64,000 nucleotides of DNA, taken from Wyeomyia smithii. Taxonomy: Eukaryota; Arthropoda; Insecta; Diptera; Culicidae. The notes under the pieces are model-generated. The model was given only the letters and a program-made list of their open reading frames with translations. It had not been told where the DNA came from and did not search any database. The position numbers and the translations under genes were made by a program. Location of the stretch: positions 245,866,089 through 245,930,088 of the forward strand of contig NC_073695.1 in the NCBI RefSeq assembly GCF_029784165.1, given 5' to 3'. How positions within the stretch are numbered: the first letter of the stretch is position 1; each line of letters begins with the position of its first letter. This document shows, piece by piece, positions 55,237 through 64,000 of this stretch.

Positions 55237-58200
55237 ATGAGTAGCAAATCCCTGGACTTGACTGCTACCCCCTGCGAACAATGTGGACAAATTTCGACGG
55301 AGAATGAGGCTATGATTGCCTGTGATAACTGCGACCGCTGGTATCACACGCGCTGCGTGGGTGTAAATACGGTGCCGAAAAAGGACAAGAAGTGGTTCTG
55401 TCCGGATGCGTCGTGCCAAGCAGTTTGTCAGGAAAAGCTGAAGAAGACCCGTGAGAAAAAAAATGCCACTCCCATTCCTCCAACCGTCGCCGAGAAGCTG
55501 AAAGCTATGGAAGCGGAAAGGAAACGTAAGGAGGAGGAAATGGAAGCCGAATGGTTGATCAAGCAGAAGGAGTTGGAAATCAACAACGCACTGAAGGAGA
55601 AGCAAATGCACCTAGAGCGAATGTTACGCGAAAAGCAGCTGGAAGCCGCCAGGGACTTGCGCGAAGTGGAAATGGAGGAAAAACGTACGCTATTCGAAGC
55701 GGAATTGCGGGAAAAACGAATGCACTTCGAGCAAATGAAGGCGATGGAAGACGAGCATCGCGAGAAAATCTCCGAGCTGGAAAGGCGTATGGAGAAGATA
55801 GAAGTACAGGAAAAGTCGAAGATTAAAAATCAGAAACCCAGAGGCCAAGACGACCAAGCAACTACCTCGAAGCAATCTCCGGAGGGAATAAAGCCTGGCA
55901 AGCTTACGAAGGAAAATCTCGATCGCCTCGAGAATATCAACAGTGGTGTCGAGAGTGATGAAGACGATTACAGCTCCGATGATTCCGATGACGACGACGA
56001 GGAAAAAACCGTCGACTTGGAAGGCGATAGGAAAAGCCAGATCAGCTCTCAAAACGGGCAGGGGCACCAGCGTGCTGGGCCGAGTAAAGCCCAGTTGAGC
56101 GCCAGGAACGGGCTCACTAGAAAACTTCCCACCTTTACCGGAAAACCGGAAGAGTGGCCTTTGTTTTTCGGGGCCTACCAAGCGTCAAACGAAGCTTGTG
56201 GCTATTCGGATGTAGAGAACTTGGTGAGACTCCAGGAAAGCTTAAAGGGTGCTGCACTCGAGTCGGTTCGCGGACAACTACTGCTCCCTAAATCGGTTCC
56301 GAGGGTAATCGCGAAGCTGCGACAGCTTTATGGCCGCCCTGAGCAACTGCTTCAAAACCATCTCGAGAAGGTTCGTAAGTTGGATTCGCCGAAAACCGAC
56401 CGGTTGGCCAGTTTTATCCCCTTCGGAAATGCAGTAGAGCAGCTCTGCGAGCATTTGGAGGCTGCTGAGCTCACACTGCACCTTGTGAATCCAATCCTGA
56501 TTCAGGATTTGGTCAATAAGCTCCCGGACGGAGAAAAGCGACAGTGGTTGCACTACAAACGGAAGAAGAAGGAGGTGACGCTGCGAACGTTCACGGATTT
56601 CATCTCCAAGATTGTGTCAGATGCATGCGAGGTGAACGTCAACTACGATTACAAGCCGGACACCAAAGCTGCAGTTGGTACAAGTGCAAGATCCAAGCCG
56701 AAGGAGAAAGCTGCTCTATACAGCCACAGCGAGGCGAACGAGTCCCACGGGCGGAACGATCGGAAGAGGCAGAAGCCGTGTAAAGCGTGCAAACGAGACG
56801 ACCATCGGCTAAGGTTCTGCCAGGACTTTAAAAATATGCCCTTTGCGGATCGAATGAAGATCGTGAGCAAATGGAAACTGTGCAAGGTCTGTTTGAATGA
56901 ACACAGTGGGCAATGTCGTTTCAAGATTCGGTGCGACGTCGATGATTGCGGAGACCCGCACAATCCACTGATTCATCCGGCCACAACGGCAGTTGCCATG
57001 CACGCACACATCAAACCCAGCGGTACCATGATGTTCCGAATGATCCCAGTTATGATTCACTGCGGAGAAAGATCACTGGCTGTGCTTGCGTTCCTAGACG
57101 AAGGAGCTTCCATCACGTTGATAGAGACTGAGTTGGCTGATCGTTTGGGGCTAGGCGGAGTGAAGGAAAAGCTAGTGCTTAACTGGACGGCGGACGTTTA
57201 TCGTGTAGAAAAGAACTCCAGGCGTATGAACCTGTGGACTTCCGCTGCTGATGAGGAGAATGCGGAGAAGACTTTGCTGCGGTCAGTGTATACGGTCGAC
57301 AAGCTGAGACTACCACACCAGACACTCAAGGCTGACGAACTAGTGGCGCAGTATGACCATATGCGGGGATTGCCGATCAGTTCATATGAAGGTCGACCAG
57401 GAATTCTGATAGGGCTCAGCAACATTCACGCCTTCGCTCCTCTGGAAGCGAAGATTGGCACTACGAGTGAGCCGATCGCAGTACGGTGCCAACTCGGCTG
57501 GACAGTGTACGGGCCACGACGAGTATCGCCTGAGTCGCAGGGCAGCTATCTGGGATACCACCAGCAGGTCTCTAACGAAGATCTTCACGATCTACTCAAA
57601 TCCCATTATGCACTTGATGAGTCCGTAGTACGGGTGCACCGAGAATCAGCTGAAGACAAAAGGGCTCGGTCTATATTGGAGCAAACCACGAAGCACGTAG
57701 GGAACCGTTTCGAGACGGGACTCCTTTGGGCCAAGGATGACGTTAGCTTCCCGGACAGCTACCCTATGGCACTGAAGCGGCTAATGCAGTTGGAGAAAAA
57801 GCTGGAAAGGTCACCAGAGTTATATCGAAACGTTCGGAACCAGATCGACGAGTATCAAGCTAAAAAATACGCCCATGAAGCCACCAAAGAAGAACTGCGC
57901 TCTGCAGATCCCGAGAGGACATGGTATCTCCCGCTAAATGTAGTCCTGAATCCGAAGAAACCGGGAAAAATCCGACTCATCTGGGACGCGGCCGCGACGG
58001 TCCAAGGAATTTCCCTTAACTCAATGCTGTTGAAAGGGCCGGACCTACTAGTGCCGCTTATGTCAGTGCTTCTCATCTTCCGGGAGCGGCGGATCGCTTT
58101 CGGAGGAGACATCCGTGAGATGTACCATCAAATGGAGATAATCGCGAAAGATAAGTCAGCTCAACGATTCCTGTTTCGAAACAACAGAGCAGAAGAACCG

Positions 58201-61116
58201 AAAGTGTACGTGATGGACGTCGCTACGTTTGGTTCAACGTGCTCGCCTGCGTCAGCACAGTACGTCAAGAATCGGAATGCAGAGGAACATGCCGGGCGGT
58301 TTCCGGAAGCAGCAGCGGCCATCATTAAGCGGCATTATGTCGATGACTACTTCGACAGCGTCGACACGGTTGAGAAAGCGATAGAACGAGCGAAACAGGT
58401 GAGGATCATCCATAAACAAGCCGGGTTTGACATTCGGAATTGGGTGTCAAACTCACCTGAGGTCCTGACTGCGTTAGGAGACGCTAAAGCTGGGGGATCA
58501 GTCGTTTTCAACCAGGATAAGCAGGAGCACAACGAACGGGTACTCGGGATAAGCTGGGAGCAAGAAGCGGATGCGTTTGCCTTCTCCGTAACCTCCCGAC
58601 CGGAGATGCAAGCTTATTTTAGCGGTGAAAAGCGGCCTACGAAGCGAATCGTTCTCAGCTGCGTTATGGGCTTCTTCGACCCTTTGGGGCTACTGTCTCC
58701 ATTTACAATCCATGGGAAGATGCTCGTCCAACATCTCTGGCGAAGCGGTTGCGAATGGGACCAAGAAATTGACGATTGTGGCTGGAACCTTTGGCAGCAG
58801 TGGATTGGATTGCTTCCGGAAGTCGAAGCATTACGAATTCCAAGATGTTATCTGGGTGATGCTGAATCTTCGTCGGTGGAGTCCCTCGAGCTACACACTT
58901 TTTCGGACGCGAGCGAACATGCTTATGGTTGCGTGGCATATCTACGGTCGGTCGTCGATGGAGAAGTGAACTGCAGTCTGGTCATGTCTCGTGCAAAGGT
59001 AGCGCCGCTTAAGCGTCAGTCGATTCCCAAGTTGGAACTGATGGCTGCCGGCCTCGGAGCACGAATGAGTCAAACTTTCCTGGAAACCACTACGCTGGAT
59101 ATCGATCGCACCATACTGTGGACCGACTCCCGAACTGTACTGTCGTGGCTTCAGTCAGATCAGTTCAAATACAAACAGTTCGTCGCATTCAAAGTGGGGG
59201 AGATACTGGAAGTAACCAACATGAGGGACTGGCGATGGGTACCAACTAAACAGAACATCGCGGATGTGCTCACGAAATGGGGCCGTGGCCCTCCGTTGCA
59301 AAACGATTCGGATTGGGTGAATGGTCCGAAGATGCTGTTTCTACCGCCCAACCAGTGGCCCATTATCGATCAACTCGAGGAAACTACCGAAGAGGCAAGA
59401 GGTTTAGTGACGTTCCATGAAGTGGTCAACGTGAGTGCTGTTTCTCGATGGACGAAACTGGTGCGGGTAACCGCTACCGTGGCCCGGTTCGTCGCCAACT
59501 GTCGCCGGAAAAAGGCCGGTAAGCCAACATTGACTTCGCAGGCTACGGCTCATCATCTACGATTAATAAAAGCACGGTTTTCCACGATTCAGCAACCTCT
59601 TCAACAAAAAGAGCTTCGACTAGCAGAGATAATCCTTTGGAAGCAGTCGCAATTCGCCAGTTTTCCGGCTGAGATGGATATACTTACAGCAAATCTCGAG
59701 CTAGAAGCGGGTGAACCACCGAAGAAAATCGAGAAATCCAGCATTCTGTACAGACGTTCTCCAATCCTGGACACTGAAGGGGTGCTGCGAGTACGAGGAA
59801 GGATAGAGTCCAATGAAGCGATCCCGTTCGACAAGAAATTCCCTATCATCCTATCGGGGAAACAAGAGATAACGCAGAAGCTAATTCTACATTACCACGA
59901 AAAATACGGTCATGCTTACAGGGAGACCGTGTTCAATGAGCTCCGTCAGAAATTCTGGATCCAGAACGCACGTACAGCGATTCGACGAGCGACCGAGGCA
60001 TGTGTGTGGTGCATGGTGAATCGATGTGTTCCGGCTGCTCCCTTGATGGCACCGTTACCCGTTCAACGCACCACTTCTCATCTTCGACCATTTAGTGCAG
60101 TAGGTGTCGATTATTTAGGACCAGTAGAGGTAGCCATAGGTCGGCGGATAGAGAAAAGATGGGTAGCGGTTTTTACGTGCATGGCTGTGAGGGCTGTGCA
60201 TTTGGACGTAGTGTACAGTTTGAGCTCGCAGTCCTGCCTGATGGCTATCAGACGTTTCTCGAGCAAGCGAGGCACTCCCGATCACATATTCTCCGACAAC
60301 GCTACGTGTTTCCATGGAGCGAGCACCGTGATGACCAAGGAGATCGAGAAGATCCACAAAGAGTGTGCGGAAAGGGTCACTTCGTCCATCACAGCCTGGC
60401 ATTTCAACCCTCCCGGTACACCACACATGGGCGGTGTCTGGGAGAGGATGGTACGGTCCGTCAAAGAAGCTTTGAGGGTCCTGGATGACGGGCGGAGGTT
60501 GACTGATGAGATTCTCATCACGGCCTTGGCAGAAGCTGAGGATTTAATCAATACCCGACCACTCACTTATATTCCACAGGAGTCCGCCGATGAAGAAGCT
60601 CTATCACCAAACCATTTCATCCGTGGAACAGTGACCAAAGAAGGCGCAGTTTTGGACAACCCGGATCAATATTATGAAGCTTTGCGCAACATGTATTACC
60701 GATCGCGGGGCCTGGCCAGAAAATTTTGGGACCGGTGGTCGCAGGAGTACTTGCCGACTCTTAATCATCGCCCGAAATGGTTCGAGGACACGAAGCCACT
60801 GGAAGTCGGAGATCTAGTCTTCCTGGTGGAAGGCAAGAACCGGAAGTATTGGAGACGAGGACGCGTACAGGCAGTCGTAAAGGGAGCCGATGGAAGAATA
60901 CGACAAGCGGAAGTAAGAACAGCGGATGGCAAAGTGTATCGACGAGGCGTGGCTACTCTGGCGGTGATGGAGATACAGGATGGTAAATCCGGAAGTACAG
61001 AAAGCTCTACCGGATGTTACGGGCAGGGGAATGTTCGCATCACCGGGCATCAACCGTTGTCGGTAAAATTGGCGAGTACCGTTTCGCACGAAACGAAAAC
61101 AAAACAACGCAAATGA
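55237..61116 (+). CDS. BEL/Pao Gag-Pol polyprotein with N-terminal PHD finger
   Basis: One 1959-aa frame, 43 nt after the 5' LTR and ending 85 nt inside the 3' LTR. In order: a PHD finger (Cys13, 16, 29, 32, His37, Cys40, 55, 60); a charged coiled coil (about 75-200); an acidic stretch (about 240-260); the Gag region; Cys/His-rich knuckles of BEL type (about 513-575); an aspartic protease with FLDEGAS (Asp621); reverse transcriptase with YVDD at 1034-1037; RNase H with TFSDAS (Asp1224); the integrase zinc-binding region (about 1549-1595); an integrase core with Asp1625, Asp1687 and Glu1736; and a C-terminal DUF5641-like domain. All key residues are present, so it may encode active enzymes. 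No envelope gene is seen. Confidence 0.95.
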   Translation: MSSKSLDLTATPCEQCGQISTENEAMIACDNCDRWYHTRCVGVNTVPKKDKKWFCPDASCQAVCQEKLKKTREKKNATPIPPTVAEKLKAMEAERKRKEEEMEAEWLIKQKELEINNALKEKQMHLERMLREKQLEAARDLREVEMEEKRTLFEAELREKRMHFEQMKAMEDEHREKISELERRMEKIEVQEKSKIKNQKPRGQDDQATTSKQSPEGIKPGKLTKENLDRLENINSGVESDEDDYSSDDSDDDDEEKTVDLEGDRKSQISSQNGQGHQRAGPSKAQLSARNGLTRKLPTFTGKPEEWPLFFGAYQASNEACGYSDVENLVRLQESLKGAALESVRGQLLLPKSVPRVIAKLRQLYGRPEQLLQNHLEKVRKLDSPKTDRLASFIPFGNAVEQLCEHLEAAELTLHLVNPILIQDLVNKLPDGEKRQWLHYKRKKKEVTLRTFTDFISKIVSDACEVNVNYDYKPDTKAAVGTSARSKPKEKAALYSHSEANESHGRNDRKRQKPCKACKRDDHRLRFCQDFKNMPFADRMKIVSKWKLCKVCLNEHSGQCRFKIRCDVDDCGDPHNPLIHPATTAVAMHAHIKPSGTMMFRMIPVMIHCGERSLAVLAFLDEGASITLIETELADRLGLGGVKEKLVLNWTADVYRVEKNSRRMNLWTSAADEENAEKTLLRSVYTVDKLRLPHQTLKADELVAQYDHMRGLPISSYEGRPGILIGLSNIHAFAPLEAKIGTTSEPIAVRCQLGWTVYGPRRVSPESQGSYLGYHQQVSNEDLHDLLKSHYALDESVVRVHRESAEDKRARSILEQTTKHVGNRFETGLLWAKDDVSFPDSYPMALKRLMQLEKKLERSPELYRNVRNQIDEYQAKKYAHEATKEELRSADPERTWYLPLNVVLNPKKPGKIRLIWDAAATVQGISLNSMLLKGPDLLVPLMSVLLIFRERRIAFGGDIREMYHQMEIIAKDKSAQRFLFRNNRAEEPKVYVMDVATFGSTCSPASAQYVKNRNAEEHAGRFPEAAAAIIKRHYVDDYFDSVDTVEKAIERAKQVRIIHKQAGFDIRNWVSNSPEVLTALGDAKAGGSVVFNQDKQEHNERVLGISWEQEADAFAFSVTSRPEMQAYFSGEKRPTKRIVLSCVMGFFDPLGLLSPFTIHGKMLVQHLWRSGCEWDQEIDDCGWNLWQQWIGLLPEVEALRIPRCYLGDAESSSVESLELHTFSDASEHAYGCVAYLRSVVDGEVNCSLVMSRAKVAPLKRQSIPKLELMAAGLGARMSQTFLETTTLDIDRTILWTDSRTVLSWLQSDQFKYKQFVAFKVGEILEVTNMRDWRWVPTKQNIADVLTKWGRGPPLQNDSDWVNGPKMLFLPPNQWPIIDQLEETTEEARGLVTFHEVVNVSAVSRWTKLVRVTATVARFVANCRRKKAGKPTLTSQATAHHLRLIKARFSTIQQPLQQKELRLAEIILWKQSQFASFPAEMDILTANLELEAGEPPKKIEKSSILYRRSPILDTEGVLRVRGRIESNEAIPFDKKFPIILSGKQEITQKLILHYHEKYGHAYRETVFNELRQKFWIQNARTAIRRATEACVWCMVNRCVPAAPLMAPLPVQRTTSHLRPFSAVGVDYLGPVEVAIGRRIEKRWVAVFTCMAVRAVHLDVVYSLSSQSCLMAIRRFSSKRGTPDHIFSDNATCFHGASTVMTKEIEKIHKECAERVTSSITAWHFNPPGTPHMGGVWERMVRSVKEALRVLDDGRRLTDEILITALAEAEDLINTRPLTYIPQESADEEALSPNHFIRGTVTKEGAVLDNPDQYYEALRNMYYRSRGLARKFWDRWSQEYLPTLNHRPKWFEDTKPLEVGDLVFLVEGKNRKYWRRGRVQAVVKGADGRIRQAEVRTADGKVYRRGVATLAVMEIQDGKSGSTESSTGCYGQGNVRITGHQPLSVKLASTVSHETKTKQRK

Positions 61117-61850
61117 AAAATATGCCAACACGCTCATCTGTCATGGATAGATCGACAGCGGAAACTGACTAGCAGGAGAAGAGGAAAAAGAAAAACATAA
61201 ACAAAGTTTTCAAGCTAACGTGATTTAATCAACTGTTTAATTATAAACTCGGGATTATAATAAGTGTTAGGAGTGAAGAGGTGAAAATCTCGGTGAACCT
61301 GGTTGGTCTCGACACCTGTAAGCAAAAAATTGAAATAAAGCTAGTAGTGGAAATATATCATTTATACAAATAAAAACTTACCAGTTTCGTAGCACACTTT
61401 AACCGAAGAACCGGATCGGACCGTAGTGAAAAATAGAATAAATATCCTTTGATTGAGGACCTGTAAGTAAAAAATTACAGAAAATTTATATAGTGATGGA
61501 ATGCTAGAAAATAACATGAAAATACTTACCTAGGTTGAAACACTGCGATTGACCATCCAGAGTAGTACCGTAACGTCACGTAGACTGGTACGGTGATTGA
61601 TTGTGAGTATCTGTAAAGAGAAGAAAGTAACAAGTAAATTTATTAATAAATGCATTAAATGATAGGAAAAATAAGCGGGAAAGGAGTATACAGTAGAAAG
61701 AGTTCAGGAAGGAAGTATCGTAAGGAAGGAGGAGACTATTTGAGTAAGTAATGATCATGTAAATCGTAAACGAAATTGTAATTCAAATGCATATTCTAGT
61801 TTTTGAGCCACTCCAAAAGTGCAGCTTTGAAAAATTTAGTCATCCGAACA
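61032..61850 (+). repeat. 3' LTR of the BEL/Pao element
   Basis: 819 bp, near-identical to the 5' LTR; it begins TGTTCGCATC and ends CCGAACA. Its first 85 bases are also the end of the polyprotein frame. Confidence 0.95.
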
Positions 61851-61855
61851 ACGAT

Positions 61856-62060
61856 TAACACACCACGATTTCTGGGTCAGAGGTTTGTCATAAAGCTCCC
61901 TAGCCCTCAGTTTCGCAGATTCAGGCTGTTTGGTGCTTCGTTTTGGCTACTTCTGCATCCGACGAATCTGTAGGCATAATGAGGTACCTAATTTTTATTT
62001 TCAGTAACTCGTACTGATGCTGAAGGATGCTTCTTGAAATAATCTTTTATCTTCCTGTCC
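61856..62060 (-). pseudogene. Degenerate Tc1/mariner-superfamily transposase, part right of BEL element
   Basis: The minus strand reads LRARELYDKPLTQKSW-like sequence with a frameshift and a stop, a block that precedes the catalytic Asp in such transposases. It joins across the BEL element to 54117-54374. Degenerate. Confidence 0.55.
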
Positions 62061-62259
62061 ATTGTGGGGTCAGCAGACCCTCACACTCATACGCATACTC
62101 ACACCTTCTTTGGTTTATTTTCATTTGTGCACAATTCGACCAAAGATGGTCGTTAGAAAAGCCACACATTTTCAAACTTTCGCGAAAAACATTAAAAAAT
62201 GACAACATCTGTTTCATTTGGATGTAAACAACAGGACGCGGCCAAATTTGGACTGAATA

Positions 62260-62515
62260 CAGTATTCAGTAATTGTTTTTCTTTTGAATTTTTCCACAAC
62301 TTTGCTGAAGGAAGCAATCTGGTATATCGAAAATTAGAAAAAATATTATTTTTACCCAACTGTTAGGTGGATTGATCGAAAAACTGAAAACGCCGAAAGT
62401 AAGATCTTGTTCTATGAAACAATTTTGCTGAAGACATTGAGTGCATAAAATCAATTTTTTACAATCAAAACTGAAGCGATCACGATTTTCCGAATTTAGA
62501 CCACTGTGCACTGTG
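62260..62515 (+). repeat. Dispersed repeat, partner of 51550-51840
   Basis: ttcagtaattgtttttcttt, aactttgctgaaggaagcaa, ggtggattgatcgaaaa and ttgctgaagacattgagtgc follow the order of 51570-51780, ending near gcgatcacgatttt. Confidence 0.65.
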
Positions 62516-64000
62516 AGATCATTCGAAAGCAGAGGTGGTGTGGCACTTTTAAACGGAGGGCTGTAATAAATCCACGGTTTACAATGATTGCAGTATTGCT
62601 AGTAAAATTCAATGGTGAGCCTTTCGACAGACATTCAATCAGTCTGGGGTAAATTTCTTTTTTCACAAGCAAGGTAGCCTTGCGGTCTTCAGAAAAGGTT
62701 TTCCCAGGAAAATTTCCTATAAAAATAATGTATTAATATATTTTTAAGAGCCAACTGGACATCTCTATAGAAAAAGTTTTGAAAAAGTGTTTTTTCCCAT
62801 ATAAAATCGTATCGGGCGCAAATCGGGCGTTTCACCGATCGATCTGAAAAGTTACACAGTTGTTATAGGATCCATGAGGAACACGAAAAGTGCATGGGAG
62901 CGAAAAAATAACACCATCGCTTTTTTCCCATATAACCGTGCTCAAGTCTAATGCACATGTTATAACCCTACTAGCTCCATATATCCTAATCAACCATCTC
63001 TGCTGTTTGATAGGATGTCGTTATTGAAAGAGTAGCTTTTCTCTATTGATTATTGCAGTAGTTTATGATATATTCGTTAAAATTTGACTCATCATTTGTA
63101 ATTACAGTCAGCTGCAATGTAACTGATTTATACTGGCTGTAATATTCAATATGTAGAAATCCTTAATTTTTAGTCACAAAGTAATATTCCATTTTTCTCA
63201 AACTCACTCACCGTTTCAGTCAAATGGTTTGGAGCGAAAAAGCAGCTGTTCCACACCTAAATAGCAAAGTTGATGTTTGATATATACACGTTGCTGAGCG
63301 TTATTCAGGATCGTTTGCAAGTTGCAGTGATCGTGAACTGCAACAGCCGCCAAACAGAGATGACATATGGGACCTAAATTAAAAGCGCTACATTGTAACG
63401 CAACACAGCTTGATTGGAGAAAACATTATGTTTCCTCTATTTATAAACATGAACCGGCATCGACGGCGGCTCGTCCCCGATGATGGAGAGAATGTGACAA
63501 ATTGGTTTAGAGTGAGCGTGCAATTAGAAAATCCGTCGGTTTGCTTTCGGGCGAATCGAAATTGAATGGAACATTTGATTATTTGTGTTAGAACAAATCG
63601 CTGCCGTATCTCACACACCCAGTCGAGCGCCAAGCCTTCCTTAATTTTCGTGTGCATTTTAAGTTTATTAATATAATATGCTGTACTGTTTTTCGAAATG
63701 GATTCATCTGGTCAGTTTTAATTTTAGCATTTAATTCAAAAGCCGTATTTTAAACTTAATCACCGAGAAATGTCAACAAACTCAGAGCTCTAGTATATGC
63801 TAATATAATGTTAGAAATAAACTTTACCGCTGCCAGGTGTCGAGTTGCATAAATCAAGAAACCGCACACTTTTCAAGTAAGAAGCATATTTTTATCGTTC
63901 GACGGTTTTATTTTTTGCCGCCACTGTTCGCGGGTTGGTAATTTGAGAATGAAATTGCTTTGCTGAGTTCATCATGGTACGGTGCGTTTTTTTTTTGAAG
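62516..64000. other. Intron sequence, mostly unique in this window
   Basis: 62790-62935 has two tttttcccatata words and is repeat-like. 63250-63660 is more balanced in composition and shares nothing noticed with the rest of the window. The minus-strand frame at 63388-63657 is not recognised. A candidate for non-coding regulatory sequence only by elimination. Confidence 0.35.

Larger units (their letters stand above)
54375..61850 (+). mobile_element. Full-length young BEL/Pao LTR retrotransposon
   Basis: Two 819-bp LTRs (54375-55193 and 61032-61850), each TG...CA, bound the element, and acgat is duplicated on both sides (54370-54374 and 61851-61855). By eye the LTRs differ at only two positions and have no length difference. 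The internal region has one uninterrupted frame. A purine-rich tract (gggcagggga, 61021-61030) lies directly before the 3' LTR. The primer binding site after the 5' LTR (from 55194) was not matched to a tRNA. It lies in sense orientation within the sine oculis intron. Confidence 0.96.
20501..64000 (+). other. so: First coding intron of sine oculis, incomplete (at least 43.5 kb)
   Basis: No frame in this span resembles the continuation of the SIX domain (expected shortly after the donor) or a homeodomain. The donor at 20501 is clean, so the span is read as one intron whose acceptor lies beyond the right edge. It is filled with the elements listed separately. Confidence 0.75.

Noticed and set aside
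55228..61137. Many minus-strand and shifted frames within the BEL element and LTRs
   Set aside because: They are shadows of the 1959-codon polyprotein or of the LTR, without domains of their own.
1..64000. Integrated flavivirus- or rhabdovirus-like sequences, which are common in Aedes genomes
   Set aside because: None of the open frames resembled such proteins. Only retrotransposon and DNA-transposon proteins were recognised.

Overview
The window looks like part of a culicine mosquito genome, most likely Aedes (inference). It holds short 60-70 nt GT-AG introns next to a very large intron, and dense nested transposable elements: an RTE-clade LINE, BEL/Pao, mariner, hAT-like and MITE elements, and tRNA-derived SINEs. 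No bacterial or viral gene, CRISPR array or rRNA/tRNA gene was seen. Two host genes are visible, both on the + strand.

1-2013 is the 3' half of a TMEM198-like multi-pass membrane protein gene: five exons joined by four introns of 61-70 nt, with earlier exons off the left edge. 2014-19.6 kb is intergenic and mostly repeats. It contains mariner copy A (4184-5977) carrying two nested insertions, an RTE-clade LINE (6945-10161) with a 16-bp target duplication, mariner copy B (10709-11720), several inverted-repeat elements, a hAT-like element (15113-17009, 8-bp duplication) and a TA-flanked element (17877-19013).

The 5' leader and first coding exon of sine oculis (SIX1/2 class homeobox regulator of eye development) lie at about 19606-20500. 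The exon ends with a clean splice donor immediately before the SIX domain would continue. No further exon is seen, so everything from 20501 to the right edge (43.5 kb or more) is read as its first coding intron.

That intron holds mariner copy C (21662-22555), two SINE insertions with perfect target duplications, satellite-like tandem arrays (24.2-26.6, 30.2-30.9, 31.8-32.3 and 36.0-37.9 kb), several copies of a dispersed family carrying a conserved TATA/Inr promoter, two large near-perfect palindromes (41.0 and 42.3 kb), comparatively repeat-poor stretches (42.6-46 and 62.5-64 kb) that are the best places for regulatory DNA, and a very young, apparently intact BEL/Pao retrotransposon (54375-61850). 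The BEL element's two 819-bp LTRs differ at only two bases by eye, and its single 1959-codon polyprotein starts with a PHD finger.

The genes do not form an operon or pathway. The interest lies in the layered history of insertions inside a developmental gene and in the young sense-oriented retrotransposon. All comparisons were made by eye; no database search or alignment was run.
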